Shown piece by piece: positions 26,523 to 34,428 of a DNA stretch of 64,000 bases. Source of the stretch: Pseudothioclava sp033100795 (GTDB taxonomy: Bacteria; Pseudomonadota; Alphaproteobacteria; Rhodobacterales; Rhodobacteraceae); the NCBI RefSeq assembly GCF_033100795.1, contig NZ_JAWLVI010000005.1:177813-241812 (forward strand). The letters run 5' to 3'. A program made the translations under genes and the position numbers. Numbering within the stretch: position 1 is the first letter of the stretch; the number at the start of each line of letters is the position of its first letter. Below the pieces are notes generated by a model, which was not told the DNA's origin, did no database searches, and saw only the letters and a list, made by a program, of their open reading frames with translations.

Positions 26523-27173
26523 ATGTTTGGATTGATGCCGGAAAAACCGTGGGATGACGAAGCCCCGCTGGAAGGGTTCATTGCGTCTCAGGCCGTTTCG
26601 AATTTTGCCGGTCGCGGCCAGCAGGCCGAAGGGATCGTGGCAGGCACCCGCATCGCGACCGAATTCGGCTGGCGCGCGGTCGAGAGCATCATGCCCGGCG
26701 ACAAGATCATGACCTTCGATCACGGGTTGCGCGAGGTCGTGCAGATCCAGCGTTCTGCGCTGTGGACCGGGCGCAAAACCTGCCCGCATCACATGATGCC
26801 GCTGGCGGTTCCGGCCGGTGCGATGGGGAATGCGACGCCGATGCTTCTGCTGCCCGAGCAAAGTGTTCTGGTCGAAAGCGATCTGGCCGAGGCGGTCTTT
26901 GGCGACCCCTTCGCGCTGATCCCGTCTGCGGCGCTTGAGGGCTATCGCGGCATCGAGCGGATCACGCCGCACCAGCGCGTCGATATTTTCACCCTGCAAT
27001 TCGCCGAGGACGAGGTGGTCTACGCGAATGGCTCGGGGATGATGCATTGCGGGTCGATCAACTCGGGCCGGATCGAGGCGCTGCTGGATGGGTCGGCCTA
27101 CGCCGCCCTGCCGATGGATATGGCGCGCGCGGTTGTCGAAGATCTGAAAGAGGAAGACGCTCTTTTGGGCTAA
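26523..27173 (+). CDS. Hint-domain protein without the usual N-terminal cysteine
   Basis: 216 residues from ATG 26523 (GGGGA nine bases upstream; further in-frame ATGs at 26364 and 26490 are possible). From about residue 37 the sequence IVAGTRIATEFGWRAVESI then MPGDKIMTFDHGLREV is the opening of the Hint_2 (hedgehog/intein) fold common in Rhodobacterales. Normally a Cys opens the motif (C..GT.I.T); here the position reads GIVAGT, so self-splicing or autocleavage chemistry is unlikely. The C-terminal part has HQRVDIFTLQFAEDEVVYANG, also typical of the fold. No RTX or toxin partner is adjacent. A strong terminator follows. Confidence 0.75.
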   Translation: MFGLMPEKPWDDEAPLEGFIASQAVSNFAGRGQQAEGIVAGTRIATEFGWRAVESIMPGDKIMTFDHGLREVVQIQRSALWTGRKTCPHHMMPLAVPAGAMGNATPMLLLPEQSVLVESDLAEAVFGDPFALIPSAALEGYRGIERITPHQRVDIFTLQFAEDEVVYANGSGMMHCGSINSGRIEALLDGSAYAALPMDMARAVVEDLKEEDALLG

Positions 27174-27197
27174 GGTCGCCCCCTTTCCCAAAAGATG

Positions 27198-27230
27198 AAC
27201 GCCGGGCAACTTGCCCGGCGTTTTATTTTA
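27198..27230 (+). terminator. Terminator of the Hint-domain gene
   Basis: AACGCCGGGCAA and TTGCCCGGCGTT are perfect complements one base apart; in RNA this makes a stem of about 10 bp with a 5-base loop, followed by TTATTTTAT. It sits between the convergent Hint gene and fadJ. Confidence 0.9.
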
Positions 27231-27237
27231 TCCAGGG

Positions 27238-29439
27238 TCAGGCAGCCGAGGCCGCTTGTCCTTCACCAAAACGGGCGTAGAAGCCGTCACCCTTGGCTGC
27301 GATGTCGCGCAACAGCGCCGGAGCCTCGAAGCGGGCGCCAAAGGTGGCGGCCAGCGCGTCGCAAATTTCAACCGCGCGGGGTGCGCCGATGATGTCGAGC
27401 CAGCTGAACGGGCCGCCCGACCACGGCGCAAAGCCCCAGCCGAGGATCGCGCCGACGTCGCCTTCGCGGATGTCCTCCAGCACTCCTGCCTCGAAGGCGC
27501 GAACGGCCTCAAGCACCTGCGCCATCAGAAGACGGTGCTGGACCTCGTGCAAGTCAGGCTGCGCGGCCGCCTGCGGGTAGTGGCCCGTCACAACTGCCGA
27601 CAACCCCTGCCGCTTGCCCGCGTCGTCGTAGTCGTAGAAGCCCGCCTTCGCCTTGCGGCCCATGCGCCCCTGATCCGCCATCCAGAAGATCACATCGTCC
27701 ACCGCGCCATCGGGATAAGCATCGCCCATCGCGGCCTTGGTCGCCTTGGCGATCTTCACGCCCAGATCAATCGAGGTCTCATCCACCAGTTGCAGCGGCC
27801 CGAGCGGCATCCCGACCATCTTGGCGGCGTTCTCGATCAGAACCGGGTTCACCCCTTCGGCAACCATGCGGATGCCTTCGTTGATGTAGGGAATGATGCA
27901 GCGGTTGGCGTAGAAGAAGCGCTCGTCATTCACGACGATCGGCGTTTTCCTGATTTGCCGCACGAAGTCGAGCGCCTTGGCAACCGCCTTATCGCCGGTT
28001 TCTCGGCCCTTGATGATCTCGACCAGCATCATTTTCTCGACCGGCGAGAAGAAGTGGATGCCGATGAACTGCTCAGGCCGGGTGCTGGCCTTGGCGAGCG
28101 AGGTAATCGGCAGGGTCGAGGTGTTGGTCGCGAAGATCGCATCCTTGCCGATGACGGCTTCGGCCTTGGCGGTGACTTCGGCCTTGACCTTCGGGTCCTC
28201 GAACACGGCCTCGACGATCAGGTCACAGCCCGCAAGCGCGGCATAATCGGTGGTCGCGGTAATCAGGCCAAGCACGGCCTCTTTCTTCTCGGCGGTAACT
28301 TTCTTCCGCGCGATCCCCTTGTCGAGGTAGCTTTCCGTATAGGCCTTGCCACGATCCGCGGCCTCTTGGGCGGCATCAATCAGCACCACTTTGATGCCTG
28401 CAAGAGCTGAGACCAGCGCGATCCCCGCGCCCATCATGCCCGCGCCAAGCACGCCGACCGATTTCACCGTCTGATCGTCGACCTTCGGGCGGTTTGCGCC
28501 TTTCTCAAGTGCTTGTTTGTTGATGAACAGCGACCGGATCATCGCGGATGACGAGGGGTTCATCAGCACGTTGGTGAACCAGCGCGCCTCGATGGACAGC
28601 GCCTGATCGAAGGGCACGAGCGCGCCTTCATAGACCGCACTCAGCAGCGCCTTCGCCGCCGGATAGACGCCCATCGTCTTGCCGTGCACCATCGCGCTGG
28701 CGCCGACGAAGGTCATGAAACCGGCAGGGTGATAGGGGGCGCCGCCCGGCATTTTATAGCCCTTCGTATCCCACGGCTTCACCAGATCGGCGTCGCTGGC
28801 GTTCAGCACCCACTCTTTCGCGGCTGCGACCGGATCGTCGACCACCTCGTCGATGAGGCCCGCCGCCTTGGCCTTTTTCGGATCGCTCAGCTTGCCTTCC
28901 AGCAGGAAAGGTGCCGCCACCATCGCGCCCATCTTGCGTGCAAGGCGGGTCGTGCCACCTGCGCCCGGGAAAATGCCGACCATGATCTCGGGCAGGCCGA
29001 TCTTGGCCTTCGGATTGTCGGCGGCAAAGATACGATGCGTCGCCAGCGGCAGTTCAAGCCCGATGCCAAGCGCGGTGCCGGGCAGGGCAGCGGCAATCGG
29101 CTTGCCGCCCTTGTTGGTCTTCGGGTCCAGCCCCGCGCGCTCGATCTTGCGGAGCACGCGGTGCATCTGCATCACGCCGTCATAAAGTCCCTTCGCGGGT
29201 TCGGCGCCTGCGTCCTCTTTCATCTTGGCGATGACATTCAGGTCCATGCCGCCCGCGAAATCGGGTTTGCCGGAGGTGATGACAACGCCTTTGACCGCAT
29301 CGTCGGCCAGCGCCTTGTCGATAAAGCTGTCGAGAAGCGCAAAGCCCTCGAGGCTCATCACGTTCATCGACTTTTCCGGCACGTCCCAGGTGATAACAGC
29401 CACACCATCGGCGCCAAGTTCATAGGTAAAATCGGTCAT
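27238..29439 (-). CDS. fadJ: Fatty-acid oxidation multienzyme: enoyl-CoA hydratase / 3-hydroxyacyl-CoA dehydrogenase
   Basis: 733 residues from ATG 29439 (GGGAG upstream). The N-terminal crotonase domain (about 1-190) hydrates enoyl-CoA (KPDFAGGMDLN, PGTALGIGLELPLA, GIFPGAGGTTRLARKMG). From about 330 the NAD-binding LGAGMMGAGIALVSALAG opens the 3-hydroxyacyl-CoA dehydrogenase part, with NTSTLPITSLA, GIHFFSPVEKM and the two C-terminal HAD lobes. It performs the two middle steps of beta-oxidation and works with the FadA-type thiolase encoded upstream. The start overlaps the cupin stop by four bases (ATGA). It is the last gene of the GST-fadA-cupin-fadJ unit. Confidence 0.93.
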   Translation of the reverse strand: MTDFTYELGADGVAVITWDVPEKSMNVMSLEGFALLDSFIDKALADDAVKGVVITSGKPDFAGGMDLNVIAKMKEDAGAEPAKGLYDGVMQMHRVLRKIERAGLDPKTNKGGKPIAAALPGTALGIGLELPLATHRIFAADNPKAKIGLPEIMVGIFPGAGGTTRLARKMGAMVAAPFLLEGKLSDPKKAKAAGLIDEVVDDPVAAAKEWVLNASDADLVKPWDTKGYKMPGGAPYHPAGFMTFVGASAMVHGKTMGVYPAAKALLSAVYEGALVPFDQALSIEARWFTNVLMNPSSSAMIRSLFINKQALEKGANRPKVDDQTVKSVGVLGAGMMGAGIALVSALAGIKVVLIDAAQEAADRGKAYTESYLDKGIARKKVTAEKKEAVLGLITATTDYAALAGCDLIVEAVFEDPKVKAEVTAKAEAVIGKDAIFATNTSTLPITSLAKASTRPEQFIGIHFFSPVEKMMLVEIIKGRETGDKAVAKALDFVRQIRKTPIVVNDERFFYANRCIIPYINEGIRMVAEGVNPVLIENAAKMVGMPLGPLQLVDETSIDLGVKIAKATKAAMGDAYPDGAVDDVIFWMADQGRMGRKAKAGFYDYDDAGKRQGLSAVVTGHYPQAAAQPDLHEVQHRLLMAQVLEAVRAFEAGVLEDIREGDVGAILGWGFAPWSGGPFSWLDIIGAPRAVEICDALAATFGARFEAPALLRDIAAKGDGFYARFGEGQAASAA

Positions 29440-29933
29440 TTCGTTTCTCCCTTCGGCGCAAGATCGCGGTGCCCCGCCCAATCGCTGCCGTCATGATAGG
29501 TGAAGCGGGCCTTGCCGCCCGCGACGTGGATTTGCATGTCCACATCGGAATAGGTTGCGACTTCGTCGGGGGCTTTAGAGCCCACGACGAGGAATTTTCC
29601 GGGCTGGTTTGAGCGGTTTTCAAAGCGGTGGCCGTTCTCGGTGCCCGCTTTCCAGGCCGCACAGTCGCCGGGGCGCATAAGGGTTGTGCCCTCCTCCTCG
29701 ACGAGGGTCAGCTCGCCCTCCAGCACCATCGCGAATTCGTCCTCGCGCAGGTGCCAGTGCCGCAGCGATGCCACCGCGCCGGGGTCGAGCGCGACAATAT
29801 TCACGCCGAACTGGGTCAGCCCCGCCAGATCCCCCAGGCGGATCGACGAGCGCCCCGCCATCTGGCTGGCGTAGGGCTCGGGATAGATCGACCCGGTCTT
29901 CACCGGCGCCTGGGTAAGATCGAGCTTCGGCAT
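29436..29933 (-). CDS. Cupin protein embedded between fadA and fadJ
   Basis: 165 residues. Cupin motif 1 is in PGAVASLRHWHLREDEFAMVLEG (split here into PGAVASLRHWHLRED and EFAMVLEG), with HxH and a downstream Glu as metal ligands. Motif 2 region is PGDCAAWKAGTENGHRFEN with one histidine. A mononuclear metal site is therefore probable; the reaction is unknown. The gene is locked into the operon: its ATG shares one base with the fadA stop (TGATG), and its stop overlaps the fadJ ATG by four bases. That coupling implies equal production with the two beta-oxidation enzymes. Confidence 0.82.
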   Translation of the reverse strand: MPKLDLTQAPVKTGSIYPEPYASQMAGRSSIRLGDLAGLTQFGVNIVALDPGAVASLRHWHLREDEFAMVLEGELTLVEEEGTTLMRPGDCAAWKAGTENGHRFENRSNQPGKFLVVGSKAPDEVATYSDVDMQIHVAGGKARFTYHDGSDWAGHRDLAPKGETK

Positions 29934-31144
29934 CAGACGCGCTCGATGATGGTTGCCGCGCCCATGCCGGACGCGATGCAGAGCGTCGCAAGGCCGGTGC
30001 TCAAATCGCGGCGTTCCAGTTCGTCCAGAAGCGTGCCGATGATGATCGCGCCGGTTGCGCCAAGCGGGTGACCCATCGCCATCGCGCCGCCGTTCACGTT
30101 GACCTTGTCGGGCGAGACGTTGAACGCCTGCATAAAGCGCAGCACGACCGCGGCGAAAGCCTCGTTCACTTCGAAAAGGTCGATGTCACCGATGGACATG
30201 CCGCTGTCGCGCAGGATTTTTTCGGTCACCGGCACAGGGCCGGTCAGCATGATCGTCGGGTCGGTGCCGATTTTCGCGGTGGCGCGAATGCGGGCGCGGG
30301 GTTTGAGGCCGTGGGCCTCGCCGAATTCCTTGTTGCCGATCAGAACGGCTGCCGCCCCATCCACGATACCGGACGAGTTGCCCGCGTGGTGGATGTGGTT
30401 GATCGCCGACAGATGCGGGTATTTCAGCATCGCGACCTTGTCGAAACCGGGCATCACCTCGCCCATATCCTTGAAGCTGGCCTTCAGCTTGCCAAGGTCT
30501 TCCATTGTGGTGCCCGGGCGCATGTATTCGTCACGATCAAGGATCACCACGCCGTTCTGGTCCACCACCGGAACGATGGATTTCGCAAACCGGTTGTCGG
30601 CCCAGGCCTCGGCGGCGCGGCGCTGCGATTCAACGGCCAAAGCGTCGGCCTGTTCGCGGGTGAAGCCGTATTCGGTGGCGATAATATCGGCCGAAATCCC
30701 TTGCGGCACGAAATAGGTTTTCATCGCAAGGCTCGGGTCAACGGCAATCGCCGCCCCGTCCGATCCCATCGCGACGCGGCCCATCATCTCGACCCCGCCC
30801 GCGATATAGGCCGACCCTGCCCCGCCCTTCACCTGATTGGCGGCAAGGTTTACGGCCTCCATACCGGACGCACAGAAGCGGTTGATCGCGAGGCCGGGGA
30901 TCGATTCATCGAGGTCTGACAAAAGCACCGCCGAGCGCGCAAGGCAGGCGCCCTGCTCTCCGACCGGAGTGACATTGCCCCAGATCACATCTTCGACCGC
31001 GTGGCCTTCCAGCCCGTTGCGCTCTTTCACCGCGTTCATCAGCCGCGCCGACAGTGCGACCGAAGTGACCTCGTGCAGTGAGCCGTCGGCGCGGCCCTTG
31101 CCCCGCGGCGTGCGGCAGGCGTCGTAGATATAGGCTTCTGTCAT
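29933..31144 (-). CDS. fadA: Acetyl-CoA acyltransferase (thiolase)
   Basis: 403 residues. Catalyses thiolytic cleavage of 3-ketoacyl-CoA, the last step of beta-oxidation. The acyl-accepting cysteine is C91 (NRFCASGMEAVN); the histidine is in GGAMAMGHPLGATGA; NEAFAA is present. The second cysteine motif reads CIASGMGAATIIE rather than the common CxGGGxG, as in FadI/FadA relatives of this group. AGGAGG lies upstream of ATG 31144. It begins 9 bases after the GST stop and is coupled to the cupin gene by TGATG. Confidence 0.93.
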   Translation of the reverse strand: MTEAYIYDACRTPRGKGRADGSLHEVTSVALSARLMNAVKERNGLEGHAVEDVIWGNVTPVGEQGACLARSAVLLSDLDESIPGLAINRFCASGMEAVNLAANQVKGGAGSAYIAGGVEMMGRVAMGSDGAAIAVDPSLAMKTYFVPQGISADIIATEYGFTREQADALAVESQRRAAEAWADNRFAKSIVPVVDQNGVVILDRDEYMRPGTTMEDLGKLKASFKDMGEVMPGFDKVAMLKYPHLSAINHIHHAGNSSGIVDGAAAVLIGNKEFGEAHGLKPRARIRATAKIGTDPTIMLTGPVPVTEKILRDSGMSIGDIDLFEVNEAFAAVVLRFMQAFNVSPDKVNVNGGAMAMGHPLGATGAIIIGTLLDELERRDLSTGLATLCIASGMGAATIIERV

Positions 31145-31153
31145 GTGTCCTCC

Positions 31154-31786
31154 TCAGGCCCGGTCCGAAGGGTTGCCGGGCATCAAATCGTAAGGGTGTT
31201 GCCAGCCGGGCAAGGCCGCGATGCGGTCGAGCCAGGCGCTGATGGCAGGGAATTGGGCGCGCTCGAACCCGAAGGGTTCGGGGTAATAAAGATACCCGCA
31301 GCAGGCGAAATCCGCGATCGTCGGGCCGTCTCCGACCATCCAGTCGCGCGATTGCAGGTGCCCCTCAAGCGTTTTCAGCGCGGCCTGCACGCGGCCAGAC
31401 AGCCATTGGATCGCCTGTTGCGGGCGTTTCTCTTCGGGCAGAAAATTCATCAAAAACCGCAGCGCGCCGAATTGCGAACTGCCTTTGTGGTTGTCCCAGA
31501 AAAGCCAGCGCATCACCTCGTCGCGGTCTTCGGGGGCGCCGCCGAACTTGCCGGTCTTTTCGGCCACGCGCAGTTGCATCACGCCCGATTGGCTGATCGT
31601 CTGCCCGTCCTCGACCAGCACGGGTGCCTCGCCCATCTCGTTCAGGGCCAGAAATTCGGGGCTGCGGCTTGCGCCGTTGAAGAAATCCACAAAGACCGGC
31701 TCCCACGGATAGCCCGCCAGCGTCATCGTCAACGCGGCCTTATAGGCGTTCCCGCTTTCACCAAAGCAATAGAGTTTCGCGACCAT
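31154..31786 (-). CDS. Glutathione S-transferase
   Basis: 210 residues from ATG 31786 (GGGAGG upstream). An N-terminal thioredoxin-like domain begins MVAKLYCFGESGNAYKA, where Ser/Asn in GESGNAYK may activate glutathione; APVLVEDGQTISQSGVM carries the cis-Pro and the glutathione-binding Gln-Ser. The all-helical C-terminal domain follows, with WMVGDGPTIADFACCGYL. It is the first gene of the GST-fadA-cupin-fadJ unit (9-base gap to fadA). The substrate is unknown; in this setting it may detoxify reactive enoyl or oxidised acyl compounds, which is inference from position. A TGACG-type site lies 36-49 bases upstream. Confidence 0.88.
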   Translation of the reverse strand: MVAKLYCFGESGNAYKAALTMTLAGYPWEPVFVDFFNGASRSPEFLALNEMGEAPVLVEDGQTISQSGVMQLRVAEKTGKFGGAPEDRDEVMRWLFWDNHKGSSQFGALRFLMNFLPEEKRPQQAIQWLSGRVQAALKTLEGHLQSRDWMVGDGPTIADFACCGYLYYPEPFGFERAQFPAISAWLDRIAALPGWQHPYDLMPGNPSDRA

Positions 31787-31821
31787 GGTTTCCTCCCGAT
31801 CGGGGTTATATTGGCACAAAG

Positions 31822-31878
31822 TGACGTGCGCGTAAGGGGTGGTGAGGCGAAGAGTCGTAACGTCACGCGATGGTGACG
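31822..31878. promoter_or_regulatory. TGACG-type operator region before GST-fadA-cupin-fadJ
   Basis: TGACG-TGCG-CGTAA at 31822-31835 is one base from the palindrome TGACG-N4-CGTCA. CGTCAC-N6-GTGACG, the same half-sites in everted order, is at 31861-31878. Both lie in the 101-base gap before GST, in the same family as the sites at 34429-34480. Confidence 0.45.
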
Positions 31879-31887
31879 CAGCGGCGC

Positions 31888-32100
31888 TCACGCCTTGCGG
31901 GCGTCGAGTTCGGCTTTGAACAGGCGCATCCGCGCGACAAGGTTGCCCTCGGCAGTGACGGAATTGAAATTCTCGAACAGGAAAGTCAGCGCCTCGTCGG
32001 GGCTGATGTCGTTGTCGGAGGCAAATCGCTGCAAGCTCCGGTAGGCGTCATTCGTCAGGGCGACGGGAAAGCGGCGCGTCAGGCGCAGGCGTTTGGGCAT
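31888..32100 (-). CDS. Small ribbon-helix-helix-like protein
   Basis: 70 residues from ATG 32100 (GGAGG upstream). The sequence reads as a basic arm (MPKRLRLTR), one beta strand (RFPVAL), a helix (TNDAYRSLQRFASDND), a turn (ISPDE) and a second helix (ALTFLFENFNSV): the order of a ribbon-helix-helix DNA-binding domain, with a short helical tail. This is inferred from pattern only. The gene stands between the acyl-CoA dehydrogenase terminator and the GST promoter region, so it may be a local regulator of the beta-oxidation genes. No antitoxin partner is adjacent. Confidence 0.65.
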   Translation of the reverse strand: MPKRLRLTRRFPVALTNDAYRSLQRFASDNDISPDEALTFLFENFNSVTAEGNLVARMRLFKAELDARKA

Positions 32101-32120
32101 TTCGGTCCTCCGGCATAGAA

Positions 32121-32151
32121 AAAGGGCGTGCGAGGGAACCCCCACACGCCC
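32121..32151 (-). terminator. Terminator of the acyl-CoA dehydrogenase gene
   Basis: GGGCGTG pairs with CACGCCC, with an inner GGG/CCC stem; the minus strand continues TTTTT. It is 16 bases past the dehydrogenase stop and lies before the ribbon-helix-helix gene. Confidence 0.8.
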
Positions 32152-32166
32152 CGCTTGATCCGAAGC

Positions 32167-33939
32167 TTAGAACTGATCGTCCGACAATGCCATGACCGGA
32201 TCGGCGCCACTTTCGATCCGCGCCAGATGTGTGCCGCAGGCCGGAAGCTGGCGCGCCATGTAATAGCGGCCCGTGGCGATCTTGCCCTCGTAGAAGGCGG
32301 TGTCCGAGACACCACCGTCCAGCGCCGCATGGGCCGCCGCTGCCATGCGCGTCCACATCAGGCCAAGGCAGACATGGCCCATCAGGTGCATGAAGTCATA
32401 GCTGCCCGACAGCGCCGCATTGGGGTTGGTCATGCCGTTTTGCATGAAGAACATGCCCGCCGCCTGAAGTTGTTTCGACGCCACCTTCAGCGCATCCGTA
32501 AAGGGCTTCATCCGCTCGTCGGCGTCATGGGCCTTGCACTCGGCCTTGACCATTTCGAAGAAGGCCATCACCGGCTTGCCGCCTTCGGCAGCCAGCTTGC
32601 GCCCCACAAGGTCCAGCGCCTGAACGCCGTTCGCGCCCTCGTAGATCATTGCGATCCGCGCATCGCGGACGAATTGCGACATGCCCCATTCTTCGATGTA
32701 GCCATGGCCGCCATAGACCTGCTGCGCCAGCACCGCAGAGTCAAAGCCCTTGTCGGTGATAAAGCCCTTCAGGACCGGCGTCAGCAGCGAGACCAGCCCC
32801 TCGGCATCGGCGTCCCCGCCATGCGACTGGTCGATCAGGTTCGCGCCCCAGAAGGTGAAGGCGCGCGCCCCCTCGACAAAGCTTTTCTGGTCCATCAGCG
32901 AGCGGCGAATGTCGGGGTGAACGATCAGCGGATCGGCCGGGCCATCGGGGTTTTGCGTGCCGGTGATCGCGCGGCCTTGCAGGCGGTCCTTGGCATAGGC
33001 CAACGCGTTCTGATAGGCGGCCTCGGCCACTGCGTAACCTTGCAGACCCACACCCAGACGCGCCTCGTTCATCATGGTGAACATCGCGCGCATCCCCTTG
33101 TGCAGATCGCCCAAAAGCCAGCCCGTCGCGCCGTCATAGTTCATCACGCAGGTCGAATTGCCGTGGATGCCCATCTTCTCTTCGATCTTGCCGACCGAAA
33201 CGGCGTTGCGATCGCCGAGCGATCCATCGTCGTTCACAAAGAACTTCGGCACGATGAACAGCGAAATGCCCTTGGTGCCCTCGCCGCCGCCCGGAGCCTT
33301 GGCCAGCACCAGATGGATTATGTTCTCGGCCAGATCGTGATCGCCCGCCGAGATAAAGATCTTCTGGCCGGTAATCTTGTAGCTGCCATCACCCTGTGGT
33401 TCGGCCTTGGTGCGCATCATGCCCAGATCGGTGCCGCAATGCGGCTCGGTCAGGTTCATGGTGCCGGTCCAGTCGCAGGTCACCATCTTGGGCAGGTATT
33501 TTGCCTTCTGCGCGTCGGTGCCATGCGCGTGGATCGCCGAATAGGCGCCATGTGTCAGACCCTGATACATGTTGAACGCCATGTTGGCCGAGACGAAAAT
33601 CTCGTTCACCGCGCAGTTCATCACATAGGGCATACCCTGACCGCCATATTCGGGGTCGCAGTCCAGCGCGGTCCAGCCGCCCTCTTTCATCGCCTCGAAC
33701 GCGGCATCGAACCCGTCGGGCGTGCGCACGACACCGTTTTCCAACACACAGCCTTGCGCGTCGCCCACCGGATTCAGCGGTGCCAGAACCTCGGAGGCAA
33801 GCTTGCCTGCTGCATCCAGAACGGCTTCGGTGAACTCGCTCTCCATCTCGGCATAGCCGGGCGTGGCAGATTGCGAAACCTTCAGGACATCGTGCAGCAA
33901 AAACTGCATGTCTTTGGTGTTGGCGGTGAAACTCGGCAT
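32167..33939 (-). CDS. Acyl-CoA dehydrogenase (590-residue, DmdC/FadE-like type)
   Basis: 590 residues from ATG 33939 (GGGAGAGG upstream). FAD enzyme forming the trans-2,3 double bond of acyl-CoA, the first oxidation of beta-oxidation. Visible segments include MNLTEPHCGTDLGMMRTKA, the FAD-binding KIFISAGDHD, QQVYGGHGYIEEWG and the catalytic glutamate in IYEGANGVQALDL. An extra C-terminal domain of about 120 residues follows, as in the long dehydrogenases that include DmdC of the DMSP pathway. No dmdD-type hydratase is beside it, so a general fatty-acid role is more likely. It lies 35 bases downstream of a MerR gene on the same strand, so the two probably share the promoter with three TGACG palindromes. 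Confidence 0.92.
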   Translation of the reverse strand: MPSFTANTKDMQFLLHDVLKVSQSATPGYAEMESEFTEAVLDAAGKLASEVLAPLNPVGDAQGCVLENGVVRTPDGFDAAFEAMKEGGWTALDCDPEYGGQGMPYVMNCAVNEIFVSANMAFNMYQGLTHGAYSAIHAHGTDAQKAKYLPKMVTCDWTGTMNLTEPHCGTDLGMMRTKAEPQGDGSYKITGQKIFISAGDHDLAENIIHLVLAKAPGGGEGTKGISLFIVPKFFVNDDGSLGDRNAVSVGKIEEKMGIHGNSTCVMNYDGATGWLLGDLHKGMRAMFTMMNEARLGVGLQGYAVAEAAYQNALAYAKDRLQGRAITGTQNPDGPADPLIVHPDIRRSLMDQKSFVEGARAFTFWGANLIDQSHGGDADAEGLVSLLTPVLKGFITDKGFDSAVLAQQVYGGHGYIEEWGMSQFVRDARIAMIYEGANGVQALDLVGRKLAAEGGKPVMAFFEMVKAECKAHDADERMKPFTDALKVASKQLQAAGMFFMQNGMTNPNAALSGSYDFMHLMGHVCLGLMWTRMAAAAHAALDGGVSDTAFYEGKIATGRYYMARQLPACGTHLARIESGADPVMALSDDQF

Positions 33940-33974
33940 GGTCCTCTCCCTAATTACCAAGGTCGGGCGGGAGC

Positions 33975-34355
33975 CTAGTTCTTGCCTTCCAGCTCCCGTT
34001 CGCCCCATTCGATCTGTTGGTGCAGCTCGTCGATCGCCTGAGACAGCTCGTCTCGTTGTTCGATCATCGCTGCGTGGCGTTGACGGGCAATTTTGATCGT
34101 CTCGGCCAGTTGTGTCTTCTGCTGGTCGCCCATCGTATACAGGTCGAGCAGCTGACGGATGTCCTCAAGGCTGAAGCCAAAGCGCTTACCGCGCAAAATC
34201 AGCTTGAGCCGCGCCCGGTCGCGCCGGGTAAATAACCGTTTCTGCCCTTCCCGGATGGGAAACAGCAATTCCTTCGCTTCATAGAACCGCAAGGTGCGTG
34301 GTGTGACGTCGAATGCGTCGCACATCTCGCGGATTGTCATTACCTCTTCACTCAT
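33975..34355 (-). CDS. MerR family transcriptional regulator 1
   Basis: 126 residues from ATG 34355 (GAGG six bases upstream). The N-terminal winged helix (MTIREMCDAFDVTPRTLRFY and the wing RLFTRRDRARLKLILRGKRF) is MerR type; a coiled-coil dimerisation helix follows (QRHAAMIEQRDELSQAIDEL). The effector domain is very short with no cysteine cluster, so a metal ligand is unlikely. Regulators of this size near acyl-CoA dehydrogenases, such as LiuR-like proteins, control fatty-acid or branched-chain degradation. It probably leads an operon with the dehydrogenase and binds the palindromes in its own promoter (autoregulation), which is inference. Confidence 0.88.
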   Translation of the reverse strand: MSEEVMTIREMCDAFDVTPRTLRFYEAKELLFPIREGQKRLFTRRDRARLKLILRGKRFGFSLEDIRQLLDLYTMGDQQKTQLAETIKIARQRHAAMIEQRDELSQAIDELHQQIEWGERELEGKN

Positions 34356-34428
34356 TGTCAGCCTCTTTGTGTTCCGTCGCGTAACGTAAGAGGCAAATCA
34401 GGTCTTCGCCTCACATTACAACTCAAGT

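Noticed and set aside
31888..32100. Toxin-antitoxin pair around the ribbon-helix-helix gene
   Set aside because: No toxin-like small gene is adjacent on either side; neighbours are an acyl-CoA dehydrogenase and a GST.
23890..33939. A DMSP demethylation pathway (ligase like DmdB, dehydrogenase like DmdC)
   Set aside because: Both families include general fatty-acid enzymes of the same length. DmdA and DmdD homologues are not in the window, and the dehydrogenase neighbours are generic beta-oxidation genes, so the specific pathway is not claimed.
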